This document shows positions 33,859 to 44,257 of a DNA stretch of 64,000 bases, one piece after another. The translations under genes and the position numbers were made by a program. How positions within the stretch are numbered: position 1 is the first letter of the stretch; each line of letters begins with the position of its first letter. The notes beneath the pieces were generated by a model that was given only the letters and a program-made list of their open reading frames with translations, made no database searches and was not told the DNA's origin. Origin of the DNA: Symbiodinium natans (lineage: Eukaryota; Sar; Dinophyceae; Suessiales; Symbiodiniaceae); NCBI GenBank assembly GCA_905221605.1, contig CAJNDS010002826.1:1-64000 (forward strand), given 5' to 3'.

Positions 33859-34840
33859 GAAGGGAGGGAAGGGAGGGGAAGGGAGGGAAGGGAAGGGAGG
33901 GAAGGGAGGGAAGGGAGTGGAAGGGAGGAAGGGAGGGAAGGGAAGGCGAAGGGAGGGAAGGGAGGGAAGGGAGGGAAGGGAGGAAGGAGGGAAGGGAGGG
34001 AGGGAGGGAAGGGAGGGGGGAGGGAAGGGAGGGAAGGGAGGGAAGGGGGGGAATGGGGAGGGAAGGGGGAGGAGGGGGAGGGACAGGGGGAGGGCCCAGG
34101 GGGGAGGGAAGGGGGAGGGACAGGGGGAGGGAAAGGGAGGGATAAAGGGGGAGGGAAAAGGGGGAGGGGACAAGGGGGAGTGGAGGGGAGGGAAGGGGAG
34201 GGAAGGGGCGAGGGATAAAAGGGTGGGTGGGGGAAGGGGGGAGGGACAAGGGGGAGGGAAGGGGGGAGGGACAAGGCCGCGGACCGGGCACCCGGGCCCC
34301 GAGGGAAGGGGGAGGGAGGGGGAGGGAAGGGGGAGGGCAGGGGGGAGGGAAGGGGGAGGTGAAGCGGGAGGGGAGATGGGAAGCGGGGAGGGAGAAGCGG
34401 GAGGGAAAGGGAGGGAGGGAAAAGAGGGAGGGAAGAGGGAGGGAAGAGGGAGGCAGAGGGAGGGAAAAGGGAGGGGGGAAGAGGGAGAGGGAGGGAAGAG
34501 GGGAGGGAGAGGGTGAGAAGAGGGAGGGAGAGGGGAGGGAAGAAAGAGGGAGGGAAGAGGGAGGGAAAAAAAAAGGGAAAGAGGGAGGGAAGAGGGAGGG
34601 AAGAGGGAGGGAAGAGGGGAGGAAAAGAGGGAGGGAAGAGGGGGGAAGGAGGAGGGAAGAGGGAGGGAAGAGGGAGGGAAGGGGAGGAAGAGGGAGGGAA
34701 AGAGGGAGGGAAGAGGGAGGGAAGAGGGAGGGAAGAGGGAGGGAAGAGGGAGGGGAGGGAGGGAGGGAGGGGAGGGAGGGGAGGGAGGGAGGGAGGGGGA
34801 GGGAGGGAGGGAGGGAGGGAGGGAGGAGGGAGGAGGGAGG
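33859..34840. repeat. ~1-kb polypurine tract, (GGGA)n/(AGGG)n
   Basis: Almost unbroken purines on the plus strand, made of GGGA/GGGAA/GGGGA units; left half G-richer, right half moving to AGAGGGAGGGA. One short GC-rich interruption lies at 34274-34302 (GGCCGCGGACCGGGCACCCG). Long minus-strand Pro/Ser/Leu ORFs and plus-strand Gly/Arg/Glu ORFs are artefacts. Confidence 0.97.
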
Positions 34841-35020
34841 AGCCCTAAACCTGTAATTCCATTCAAGACTGGCAACGCATTTGTCGCAAGACTCTAAATG
34901 GCCGCGTGCCAATATTGATTGCTTGTAACAGGGCCGCGGCCCGCACACGCGACATACCCCGTTACAGAGGGTATGTATCAACGGCCGGGGTTTTGCGACA
35001 GACCTGTTTGTTGTCTGCAG

Positions 35021-35211
35021 GTTCCAAGTCTTGCTTATCGGGGGGTAAGTGTTCGTAAGTTTCAAGAAGCAAATATATATGTATCCCTGAATTTGAAACC
35101 CCCTTAAACTCTTAAAGGCTGCGTATGTGGGGTGGTTCTAAGTCTTGCTTATCGGGGGGTAAGTGTTCGTAAATTTCAAGAAGCTGTGAGGGTTCCAGGT
35201 CTTGCTTGTCG
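35021..35211 (+). repeat. ~50-bp direct repeat, two full and one partial copy
   Basis: Copies at 35021-35070 and 35135-35184 differ at only two positions; a partial third copy starts at 35192. Each has TCTTGCTTATCGGGGGGTAA then GTGTTCGTAA and TTCAAGAAGC. The first copy is preceded by a polypyrimidine-CAG acceptor and contains a GGTAAGT donor, so the repeat may be a duplicated splice cassette. Confidence 0.85.
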
Positions 35212-35466
35212 CGGCCAACCCCACTCGGTCCTCAACAGGGGGACTCTCCAGGCTTTCGGCAAGACACCCCCGAAGCCTGAAACCCGAAATTCCCGAAAAT
35301 CTGTGTTCATGCCTCCCGGTGCGCGACATACCCCGTTACAAGTGCGTTACATACCCGCGACAGACCAAACACAGTCCATTGCGACATCTGCGTAAGCAAC
35401 GTGCGCCCCAAATAGACGCATTATCGTCCTACCCCAATGCGCCCTGAGAACCGTTTTTAGTGCATG

Positions 35467-35555
35467 AATATAATATATAATATATAATATATAATATATA
35501 ATATATAATATATAATATAATATAATATAGTATAATATAATATAATTTAATATAG
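35467..35555. repeat. TATAATA microsatellite
   Basis: AATATATAATATATAATATA-type 7-bp and 5-bp units for ~90 bp, in a GC-rich neighbourhood. Confidence 0.95.
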
Positions 35556-35600
35556 CATGATACGAACGTGCGCGCGACAGAGGTCTGTAACTAGCCGGGC

Positions 35601-35618
35601 GTTACAGAGGTCTGTAAC
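35601..35618. repeat. 18-bp perfect palindrome
   Basis: GTTACAGAGGTCTGTAAC: 8-bp arms, 2-base centre. A half-related copy, CGACAGAGGTCTGTAACTAG, lies 26 bp upstream, and CGTTACAGAGGGTATG is at 34962. Confidence 0.85.
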
Positions 35619-38600
35619 AGGTGGGCGCGGGCGCGGGCCGCGACAACCGGGGGTTTAGGCACACAGCCAAATCTCGGTATTGCCTAAAGCTTAAGGCCCG
35701 AAGCTCCAGGCCTAGAAGGCGTTTTGGCTCTAAAGATCTCAGGACTTTCAGTTCAGGCTTAGTGCGTCGGTGTTCAGTGCAGGAACTCCCCAGTGAGACC
35801 CCTGCAGGTCCAGTGCGGCTTTTATTAGCCCAATCTACATGTAATCTGCCTTTCAATCCACGCGCTCCCTCCATGTCCGCGCCGCCTTGTCGATGGCTTT
35901 CACTCTTTTCTTTTGTCGCCTGAATGTGCTGAGGGTTCCAGCTCGCCGAATGTGTGCACTCCCGCGGTCCGTGCTCACTGAAAGCGTGTTAGACCATGTG
36001 GGTCGCTCGGGCGCTCAGGCCCTTGTCCTCAAGGCATCCAAAAGACGCTTGCTTGGTGCCCGAAACTCAGGTAGTCCTCCAACATGACCGCCGGGTCCTT
36101 GAGGTTCACAGGGCCATGATTGCTGTCGTTCTTGCTCGTAACGCCACACCGTGGTTCGCTCGTTCTTTGCTTGTTTGTGCCGCAGTGGACCTAAACCCTG
36201 AAGCTTAAAACCCGAAGCCTAAACCTCAAGCCCTGAACCTTAGTCAAACCGTTTGAGCCTGGAGCCTTCAACCCTGAAAATCCTCTGAGTTTTATTCCTC
36301 TTAGACCCTAATTGAAAACCCAAATGGCTCAACTCAAGGGTGAAGTTTTTTCAGCTCAGGGTTTTGGGCTTTGCCCCCTAGTTCTGGGTTAACAAGCGTC
36401 CAACGTTGCCAGGCAAGATTGTTCTTCCGTCGCGCACGTAGATTAGACTCACATGTCATGGTCCTTCTTCCCACACGTGTTAGAAGTTACACAGACCACC
36501 TTCTCCCACGCGCCCTGCGTTTCGGGTATTGGTTTGCTTGAGCGCTTCTTGCAAAAGGTCGTGACCCTACGTGCCGTACGGCTTGACCATCAATGCCTTA
36601 AGTTGTAAATTAGCTCAAGCCCAATGCCTGGCGAACCTGTTCGTCCACGCTCGCAGATGTAGCTGTGGAGTTGATGCAACGCATCGCGCAGCTCGAGGCA
36701 CCTTGAGGATGTTGCAGTGTTTGGCTTGGGTGTGGACATTTGTTAACTTTTCGGGCCCAGGACTTGGAACTTTGGATTGAGTGCCCTCTCTTTACAGACT
36801 GCGCAGAATTCACGTGGGTGGATGCAACCATACAACATTGATGAATATTTGACATGCATCATCAGGATATATCAGGATTGCAAAAGCCTCTCGCGTGCTT
36901 GCGTGTCAGGTCCGGGATAAATCCAACTTGTCATCTTTTAAGGCGATCATGCTACAGTGACCCCCGGCCAGATCCCAAAAACGTTGCAATCCGGATTCTA
37001 GCCCCAACACGAGTTTTTTTTCCTACAGTTATCTTTCTATCCTGGCGATTGTGTTCGGGGCCCCAGCGGCCAGTGCAGGCCGCGCTGCGCAAGGATGGCG
37101 CCGGTTTCGACGCCTCGGCGCGGTCGGGGGGACGCGGAGTGTTGCTTAAGAGGGGGGTGAAGATGTCAAGGGTAATGGAGGCTGGTAATGTGTGGTAGTA
37201 CACGGTGGTAGACGATGCTCGGATTGCTGACAGCTTCAAAATTCTCCGGCATGTATGGCGCTTTGCCCGTGTCAGATTGCTTTTTCATGTCGAAGGCTTG
37301 GACATGTTTGGACACTGTGGGCCTTTGGGGAATTGGGAAGGTGCGATTAAAGCAAGACATGTGCGCGGCGCTGTTTGGGGTTGGAGGTTGAGGCTAGGCT
37401 TGAAACATGTACACCTTGAGCCTCGAGTTTAGAATGTGAATGGGACCCCAGAACGCCCACATCCAAGTTCGACAACCCGAAACCCTTAAACGAGAAAACG
37501 GGAAGATCTTCCAGACTACTGCGAAGTTCGTCTCCAAATGCAAACACATGCAAACACATGCGAACACATTGCAAACACATTGCAAGCACATTCCTGTTTG
37601 CTGTTGTTTTGACAAAGGCGCAGGCCGTGAGATGACTGCAAGGCTGGGTTGATGTTAGGCGTGCTTCTGGAGGACCTCGATGCCGCTGCTGCAATCTGTA
37701 GATCGATCGAGTTTGCGAGTTAGCGAATTTGGGCTTTGAGGGTCCAGGACTTGAAGGCTTCAGCCACCCAATAGCGTGAGGCCCGTATGAGAGGGGCACG
37801 CAGTGTTTATGGCTTGAAGTTTCGGGCTTCAATAGGTGTCGGGTCCGGGGAACAAGAATGCCCTGCAGGCGCAAAGGCGGCCCACGGTTCAGATGGCATC
37901 CAGCAACCACTGCTGGCCCGCTGTACTGCGAGCACACCACGCCCAAGGATCCGGCGAAACTTCAAAGGTGTGTCAGTGACGTGTAAACCTTTGCAAAAGA
38001 CTCCGTGACTCCGTAAGCGTATCGCGCAAAGCCCATTGTGTAAGCCCCGAAAAGTTTCCCCGGTCCGGGCATGGTCTCAGTTAAAAGCATTTTCGCCGCA
38101 TGGGTTTCAGCACGTTTCATCAGTTTGAACAAGTTTGAGCTACATCCCTCTCCACCGTGGAACGCCCTAATTGAGGTTTCCGGGGTCAAAGGCGGTTGAG
38201 GTACTAGTATGCTTAGTTCAAGAGGTCGTGGGAGTTTCACGAGTCGCTCAGGGGTCGGATTCGCTGCTTTCGTATTGAAGCTGTGAAGCAGGGTTTGTCA
38301 GGGTCGGCTTGAGGTCGGGCAATGGTCGAACTCCCACATGAATGGAGGGTTATCGGGCCTCTGCTCCAAGATGGTCGTGTGCTCGTACTTTCATGACACA
38401 GCGACATGTTGAGGAGTCGGTCGGAGTCAGTCGGTGTCGGGTGCAAAGAGGTGAACAGTCCTAAGCCGTAAAGAACTAGGTCAAACCATGCTTAAACCAT
38501 TTCCTTTGAGGACTTTGTTTGGCAATCTTGAGTTGCAAGACCCCTACAATCTGAAGTCCTGGAAGCGCAGGGATACGTTGAAACCCTTGTGTAGATCTCA

Positions 38601-39279
38601 GTCCTACCCTCGCTCGACTGTGTCGCGACGGGGTGGTAGCTTGCCAGCGGAGATTCCCTCCAACGCGTGGTGCACGGAGAACGGCCCCTGCACACCCGTC
38701 AGACCCATGCCTTTCGAAGCTGGTTGATGTACCGGAGAAGTTGAGCTTAACAGTCTTCAATTAAACCCTTTGACGATCGTGCCATGAGCTATTGTCTCCT
38801 GAAGCTCCGCGGGGGGTATCCCTGCCTGCAACGTTTCACTTGGGGTTCAACAAACTTCTTAGCACGTTCAGCACGTACACTCAGCAGCCTTGGCATGCCA
38901 CGGCATGGTTGTCGTAGCGACCTGGTTGGTGCCGTTCAGTAAGCTTCTCCTCAATGTCCTGGGTCAATGTCCCGGGTCTTGAGAGGAGAGGGTCGGCCAT
39001 TTGAGATGAGAAGTGCTGTAGCGTCTATAGTTACGTGCTCCAAGTGCCCTGCCTAAACTACAGGCTCCGCCCGAACACTCGTCAGGCGTCCAGATCTAAC
39101 GAAGATGTGAAGTGGTGAGCCGTCTGTGCAGAAGTAGAGTTGGCTTCGGGCCTGGTGTTGGGGTTGGGGCGGAAAGAGAGCTTAGAGTTTGTTTTGGTGA
39201 AAGCGCTTCGCTTTATCTGCTCTGCATAGACTTGTGCCGAAGTTGCGGTTATGGTGAGTGTGGTGGGTGCCGGTTTTTG
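35619..39279. other. no recognised gene
   Basis: Runs of degenerate CCCTAAA/CCCTGAA-like motifs occur at 36190-36320. An 11-bp CAAACACATG repeat is at 37541-37592. Weak exon-like peptides at 37069 (RPVQAALRKDGAGFDASA) and 36090 (plus) could not be linked to anything. Confidence 0.4.
37541..37592. repeat. 11-bp tandem repeat
   Basis: CAAACACATG / CGAACACATT / CAAGCACATT units, five copies. Confidence 0.9.
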
Positions 39280-39400
39280 GGTTTTGCGGAGCTGCGTAGT
39301 CATCGAAGATGTCGAGGTAAGCGTCCAAGAACACCACGGCCATCGCACAATGTATGTCACCGCCAAAAAGCAGCACGCGTAATGTATTCTTGCTACAGGG
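39280..39400 (-). CDS. candidate minus-strand exon, unknown protein
   Basis: Minus-strand frame reads LRVLLFGGDIHCAMAVVFLD then AYLDIFDDYAAPQNP. Natural composition with a hydrophobic core and an acidic end; no family recognised. It may belong with the minus-strand candidate at 39614-39790. Confidence 0.3.
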
Positions 39401-39613
39401 CACGGGGCTCCGGGCGACGAGGCTCACACCCACACACGCGGACACCTGTGATCAACTCATCATCACTGAAGCGTAGAGCTCCCTACTTGCCGAGATATTG
39501 CGGGCCATGCTTCCCAGCGCTCTCGAGTGCTGCGCTTTGATCGCGAGCACTTTGGGTCCTGCCAGGGTCATGTGCAAACCCTGGAGAAATCTTCGAAGTA
39601 CATCTAAGTACAT

Positions 39614-39800
39614 CTAAGCATGTCTAAGTGCGCTCTTCAATGTTGCCTTTGGGGTTTGCGGCCTGGAGTTTGGGATTTGCTTGGAAATCTCAAAGTAATG
39701 TTCAAGCATGCTTTCAAGATGTTTCAGTTCTTCTTCTAGCCGGTCTTTGGCTTGGAATGCCGGAAGATCATCATTGAGGCTCTGAGGATGTAGCTCTAAG
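39614..39800 (-). CDS. candidate minus-strand helical exon
   Basis: Minus-strand frame reads LNDDLPAFQAKDRLEEELKH then LESMLEHYFEISKQIPNSRP and QTPKATLKSALRHA. An amphipathic helix followed by a basic Pro-containing tail. The in-frame ATG is further upstream (39907) through less natural sequence, so this is probably the end of a longer coding unit. Function unknown. Confidence 0.35.
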
Positions 39801-42450
39801 GATGTTGGTTTCGGCGTGATGTGTAAAAGCAGTGATGGTTCAGAGCGGCCAGCCCTAGAATCGGAAACTGACATATATCTCTTGAATTGAGCACTTGCTT
39901 GAATCACGGGGTTCAGATTCCTGAGTCAATTCGTGATGGCGGGCTCTGGCACCATGCGCCCCAAGAGCTGCAGTAGTCGTCAGCCATGAAGCCATTGCCT
40001 CTAGCTGTGGCAATGGCATTCCGTTCCTGGCTCAGAGGGCTTCTGTTTTGGGTCATCGTGTTTGTGAAGCTGACACAGGATAGCCGGGGTATTGAATGCA
40101 TTGAGATCGTTGAGTGGGATGCGTGGCTTCTCAAGTTTACGAAGTTTGGTTCAGTGCTGCGGCCTCCGAATACCAGGGTTTGTTCTAAAGTGCAGGTGTG
40201 TCGTGGTCTCCAGATATGTTTGCATGCAGGACATGAGCAGGCATGGCATGGCTGAGCGCACAAGCAAAGTGCTTTGGCAAGTGGTGGGGCGGCACGCCAT
40301 AGATCCACCAGTGTCCTGATATGTCCTGATGCCGGCAACCCTTTGTTTCTTCCCTGGCCCTAGCCGTCAAATCCAGAGGAAGCTCCGCCTAAACCCATTC
40401 CTCTCATGTGCAGTCAGAAAAGATGAACCGAGGGCAAACCCCTCAATGTGTCGGCGCTGACCCGGCTTTTGGAGGTCCCAGCTTTGGGTCAGGGAGCTTT
40501 AGTTCTGATGGGATTCATTACTGCCAGCTGTACCCCTTGAACACCTCAAAGATCACAGCTGACAAACCAGAAGTTCTTTCAAAGATGGCTCTTTCTCTGC
40601 TGGTTCTCGCCTAAAAGACTCGCAGCAGTAAGGAGTCTGAGACATGGCTGGGACATCCAGTGAATCTAGCGCTATCTAGCAGTCTTGCCTCCTTCTGTCT
40701 CTTCTCTCAGAAGCGAAGAAGTGGCTCCGTTGAGGCGTTGAGGCCCTGAGGTTGACCCATCTCTGCATGTTGGCGTGCTCGCATATGCTCGCATGTGCTC
40801 GCATGTGCTCGCACTCCGCCGCCGCGACTTCCCAAAGTTTTGAAGACATACTTTTTCAATACTTCTGCGCAGCTTCGCCATCGCTTTTTCCCTTTAGTTT
40901 TCTGTACACTCCACGATGCCCAGCAGCCGGGCCCTCAGCTTCATGACTGCGAGGCTTCTCAGGCTAGGAAACCAGCCTGAACATGCCTCAGCCTTTGATG
41001 CCACTCCGCCTTGTCAATCCCAAAAAGGTCCCAAAAAACGATGCCCAGGCCAGAAGTCCATCACCGTGGCGGCACTGTCCGCTGCGGGTCTCACAGCCGC
41101 CACCGTGGGGGTGGAGGTGCTTCCTTTTGGGTTTTGGATGGTTTTGGTCGACTCCACAAAAAGGAGCCCAGGAACAATCCGCTTTTTTCCATATAGACCC
41201 TTAAAAAAAAGGAGGAGGATGGGGAATATCATGTGTGTATCTTCGTGGTCTGGCCAGGCTTTTGTCAGCACTCGCGCGCCCGCGACAGCCGTCCAGGCCG
41301 GCGCTCCGGCGTTGGGGGGAGCCTGGAGTTCTGGAGTTCTGGAACTCATAAGCAGGAATTTCTGATGCCCGTGTGAATGTAGAGCCTTGGGGTCTCAGTG
41401 ACATTTTGAGCCGGTTTAGGTCTTAGTGAGCTTAGAGGGTATTGGATGATGGGAGGTGGTTTTTCAGGTCTGTCTTGCCACCGGCATGATGCCGGTGTGA
41501 CGTGTGCTGTTGGGCAGATGGCATTTGCACAGTATGTACAGTCTCGCGTGTAGCACCAGGGGACGTCCTGCAGTTCAATGGCAGTTCGGGGCAAATCCAA
41601 AGTGGTTATGTCGCGACAGACAACGGACGACACGTTAGACGCAGAGACCTCTTTGCTGTATAGCCGCCATGTAACAGGCTCCCACTGCCAGCTTGCGCGG
41701 ATCCGCTGCCCCAGGCGCCAGATCCTGCCCTTGCTTTCATCTCATATTTCCCGCAAGTCGGCACATGTGTTCCAAAAGGTGTCACATAAGGTGCCCTTGT
41801 GTTCCGAGAGTGACTTTTGTTGCCCCTACCCATCCTATGGCCGATCTTGCACCAATATCATCCATTATGTCCAAAAAGCCTGAACAAATGCGTCAAACTC
41901 ATCGGAAACCCGGGAAGGTTCGTCGTCGTCCTCTTCCCTGGCACCAATCGCCGCGGCTTCCGTCGTGGCGGCCGCGGCCTTCCGCCAGGCGCCGGGGTTT
42001 GGGGCAGGTGAAGCGCTGACATGCTGGGGAGTGGAGCATTCTGTGGACAGAAATTCACATGTCAGGCTTGGTTAGACTTTAAGAGTCACCTGTCTGCGTA
42101 AAAATCTGTAGTCGGCTGTGTATGTTTTGAGAATTCGGAGCGTGATTTTCGGTGTGGCAGCAGATGCGAAGGCCGCCCAAAGTCCGCTTCAGATTTCACC
42201 CAACCACATCTTAACACTTGCACCGCCTGCACCTGCTCAACATCCCGAGAAGCCCATATAAGCACTTGCACTTGGACAAGGGCAGGAGCAGTACGGCCAA
42301 GCCTTTGGTGAGCGTCTGCGCCTTCGAGATGCTTGGTTGAGAGAGTTACCTCCGGCAAGGGCTCCATTTTCTGATGGCTGCCAATCTCCAGGATCGCTCT
42401 CGGGTTTGCCTTGGCTTTTTGATGACCCTGGGCACGTTAACGAACCTCAG
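39801..42450. other. no confirmed gene
   Basis: Weak plus-strand candidates: an ORF at 39986 with a hydrophobic N terminus (MKPLPLAVAMAFRSWLRGLL) and a peptide near 41060 (ITVAALSAAGLTAATVGVEV). The latter could be a transit or membrane segment of a gene ending in the light-harvesting exon, but I cannot connect them. A 10-bp repeat (GCTCGCATGT) is at 40777-40812. Confidence 0.35.
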
Positions 42451-42604
42451 GAATGAGCTTGGTGTTCAGGACCCCGTCGGATTTTGGGATCCGGCTGGTT
42501 TTACGGCCGACGGAAGCGTGGAGGACTTCAAGCGTCGCCGCCAGACTGAGATCAAGCACGGCCGCATCGCGATGCTTGCAGCAATGGGATACATTACTCC
42601 GGAG
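42451..42604 (+). CDS. light-harvesting chlorophyll a/c-binding protein exon
   Basis: Starts right after an ACCTCAG acceptor and encodes NELGVQDPVGFWDPAGFTAD then GSVEDFKRRRQTEIKHGRIA and MLAAMGYITPE. This is the first-helix region of the thylakoid light-harvesting proteins that carry peridinin or fucoxanthin with chlorophylls a and c; the E.KHGRI.ML motif holds the Glu/His/Arg that ligate chlorophyll and pair with helix 3. No stop or frameshift lies inside. After TPE the usual (T)GK.PGYLSPS continuation is absent and the sequence turns into a different-looking segment, so a donor lies at about 42605-42614, or the exon is a transposed fragment. No other light-harvesting exon was found within ~2 kb on either side. 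Confidence 0.85.
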
Positions 42605-42614
42605 CAACTAGGCT

Positions 42615-42681
42615 GCATGAGGTCACCTTCCCCGATGGCGGAGTCCTCCACGTGGGCGAGGGAAGGGACTCAGCTCGGGGT
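42615..42681 (+). CDS. candidate small exon adjoining the light-harvesting exon
   Basis: Between a GCATGAG acceptor and a GGTAAGG donor, reading VTFPDGGVLHVGEGRDSAR. Perfect splice-site context but only 10 bp from the light-harvesting exon, and not a light-harvesting sequence. It may instead be the remainder of one chimeric exon. Confidence 0.3.
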
Positions 42682-43639
42682 AAGGTATTGACCTTACTGA
42701 GACCAACTCCATGCCCTGAAGGGGTGTCACCCTTGTGACTTTGGTTTGTTACAGTTTGGTGTGCCTGTTTTGCTGCTGATTGGGTGACGAGTGCCGCCAA
42801 TTCTCTTAACGGCGTCCGCTAATCTTGCGATCTTGCTTCTCTGGTCCCGTGCCATTGGTGTTTCTTGTTCGAGGGAAGCTTGTAGTGCCCGGACGAAGAA
42901 AGATATTCTCGGGCATGTTCTTCTCGAGGTTTGTGTGGTAACTTCACACCCCAGAGTACCCTGACTCGTTTGTTCACTTGCGGTTGCGAGTGTGTCGTTG
43001 TTTTCAGCTGGTTCGGAATCGGCGAAATCGGGCCTGTTTACAGCTTCTACGAAAAAGGCGGGTTCGTGTTTGGTCTCCGTTGACTGGGTGGTCGGCTTTT
43101 GCCTGTCAAGGGATCGGGCACGACAAGCCGAAGTAAGCAGGGGGACACGATCCCCTTGTGGCGGCGTTTTGGCAGCGTGTCGAAACCAATTAAGGCAAGC
43201 CCGACCCCCCCCCTTGTTATGTTCTTGCTTTTTTACCTGTTCGACAAGTGATGTGCCGGGACCTTTGTAGATCGATGTGACCGTAGCCACACACTCGCTA
43301 TGGATGCGTTGTCTTTTTTCTCCAGATGGGTGAGCGGGAGGTGGGCGGCTTGGATTTGCATTTTCTCTTTGGTTTGGGCTTGTCGCTCTGCTGGTCCAGG
43401 TAACCAAGCACCTGACCTGTCCTGTCCTGTCCTGTCCTTGCGTGAGGTCAATGGGCGCCGAGTTTTTTTCGTGTTATGTTGTGTAGTTGACCAAGGATCA
43501 CTGGCGAGTTCCCTGGTTATCTTTCCCCATCAGCAGGCTTGAAATTCGCCGACTAAGGAGATCACTGGCAAGTTCCCAGGATACCTTTCTCCGTCGGCCG
43601 GGTTGAAGTTCGCTGTCGCACGCCTCCTCGATCTTTCAT
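42682..43639. other. spacer before the retrotransposon array
   Basis: Holds a (CCTGT)n run at 43414-43437 and an imperfect ~64-bp tandem duplication at 43492-43614 (GATCACTGGC(G/A)AGTTCCC ... TTGAA(A/G)TTCGC). The 226-codon minus-strand ORF (42727-43407) is polar, low in hydrophobics and has no domain; not called. Confidence 0.45.
43492..43614. repeat. imperfect ~64-bp tandem duplication
   Basis: Two copies, at about 43492-43550 and 43556-43614, sharing GATCACTGGC, AGTTCCC and TTGAA.TTCGC with several substitutions. Sits just upstream of the leader of unit A. Confidence 0.75.
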
Positions 43640-43711
43640 CCAGGTGCGTTAAGGGCTACCAGGCTTCGGCGGTCCGGGGCAAACCCCGGTACCCGTTGAG
43701 TTACTAAAGTC

Positions 43712-44257
43712 TCTTTACCGTCACGGGGCAAAGCCACACTCTCTGTGGAGAGTGCACAGCTTGTTGATTTTTCTGTTTCTTCCCAGCTGTCTGTGCGGCA
43801 GCGACAAGCTCCAGTTTCATTTTCTGCTTCTTCCTCGGTTTCTTTCGCTCAAGGCGGGGAGGACGGTTGGGGGTCCTCTGGACCTCTCTCTTCCTCCGCT
43901 GGAGAGCCTGGAGTTTTCAGCCCTGGGCCTGACCCTCCTCGGGGCTGTGTCTCGTTGCCTCTCAAGAAATTCTGCTATGGATGACTCCATCGGAGACTCT
44001 TCGGTGTCCCCTTGTCTTGGTCCACAGTTGTCTGGCCTTAATACTTCGTTGGCTCACTCGAGTTCGGTTTCCAGCAATGGAGGTTTTTGTATGGGCTCTT
44101 CTTTTCCTTTTCTCTTGTCTTCCCCGTTTCCTCCTCCTTCTCTTCCTCCTGCTCCCCCACTCTCTCCCTACACTCCAGCCTCGTCCCCAAAATTGAGTCC
44201 AGATCAGGCCGGTGTTGTTACGTATTGTCAAGGCAGGATGTTGGCTTCCGGGGGGGG
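43712..44257 (+). pseudogene. ORF2 N-terminal segment of unit A, frameshifted
   Basis: Similarity to unit C runs through ESAQ..., LSVRQRQ, SSFPFLLSS and PKLSPD, but in two different frames, neither being the frame of the main ORF from 44258 on. The second switch coincides with a G8 run at 44250-44257. The Met codon that begins the matching peptide in unit C (MLSQESAQQ) is ACA here. Either two indels and a lost start, or homopolymer errors in the assembly. Confidence 0.6.
43731..43761 (+). other. 5' leader hairpin of unit A
   Basis: CACTCTC-TGTG-GAGAGTG (43737-43754) forms a perfect 7-bp stem, followed by CACAGC. The equivalent position in unit C is CTCTCT-CA-AGAGAG with the same GTGCACAGC flank. 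Confidence 0.6.

Noticed and set aside
33595..35065. 426- and 486-codon minus-strand Pro/Ser/Leu ORFs and plus-strand Gly/Arg/Glu ORFs
   Set aside because: They are translations of the polypurine tract, open because the purine strand rarely forms stop codons in some frames.
42727..43407. 226-codon minus-strand ORF
   Set aside because: Highly polar, no hydrophobic core, no domain; lies in the spacer before the array.
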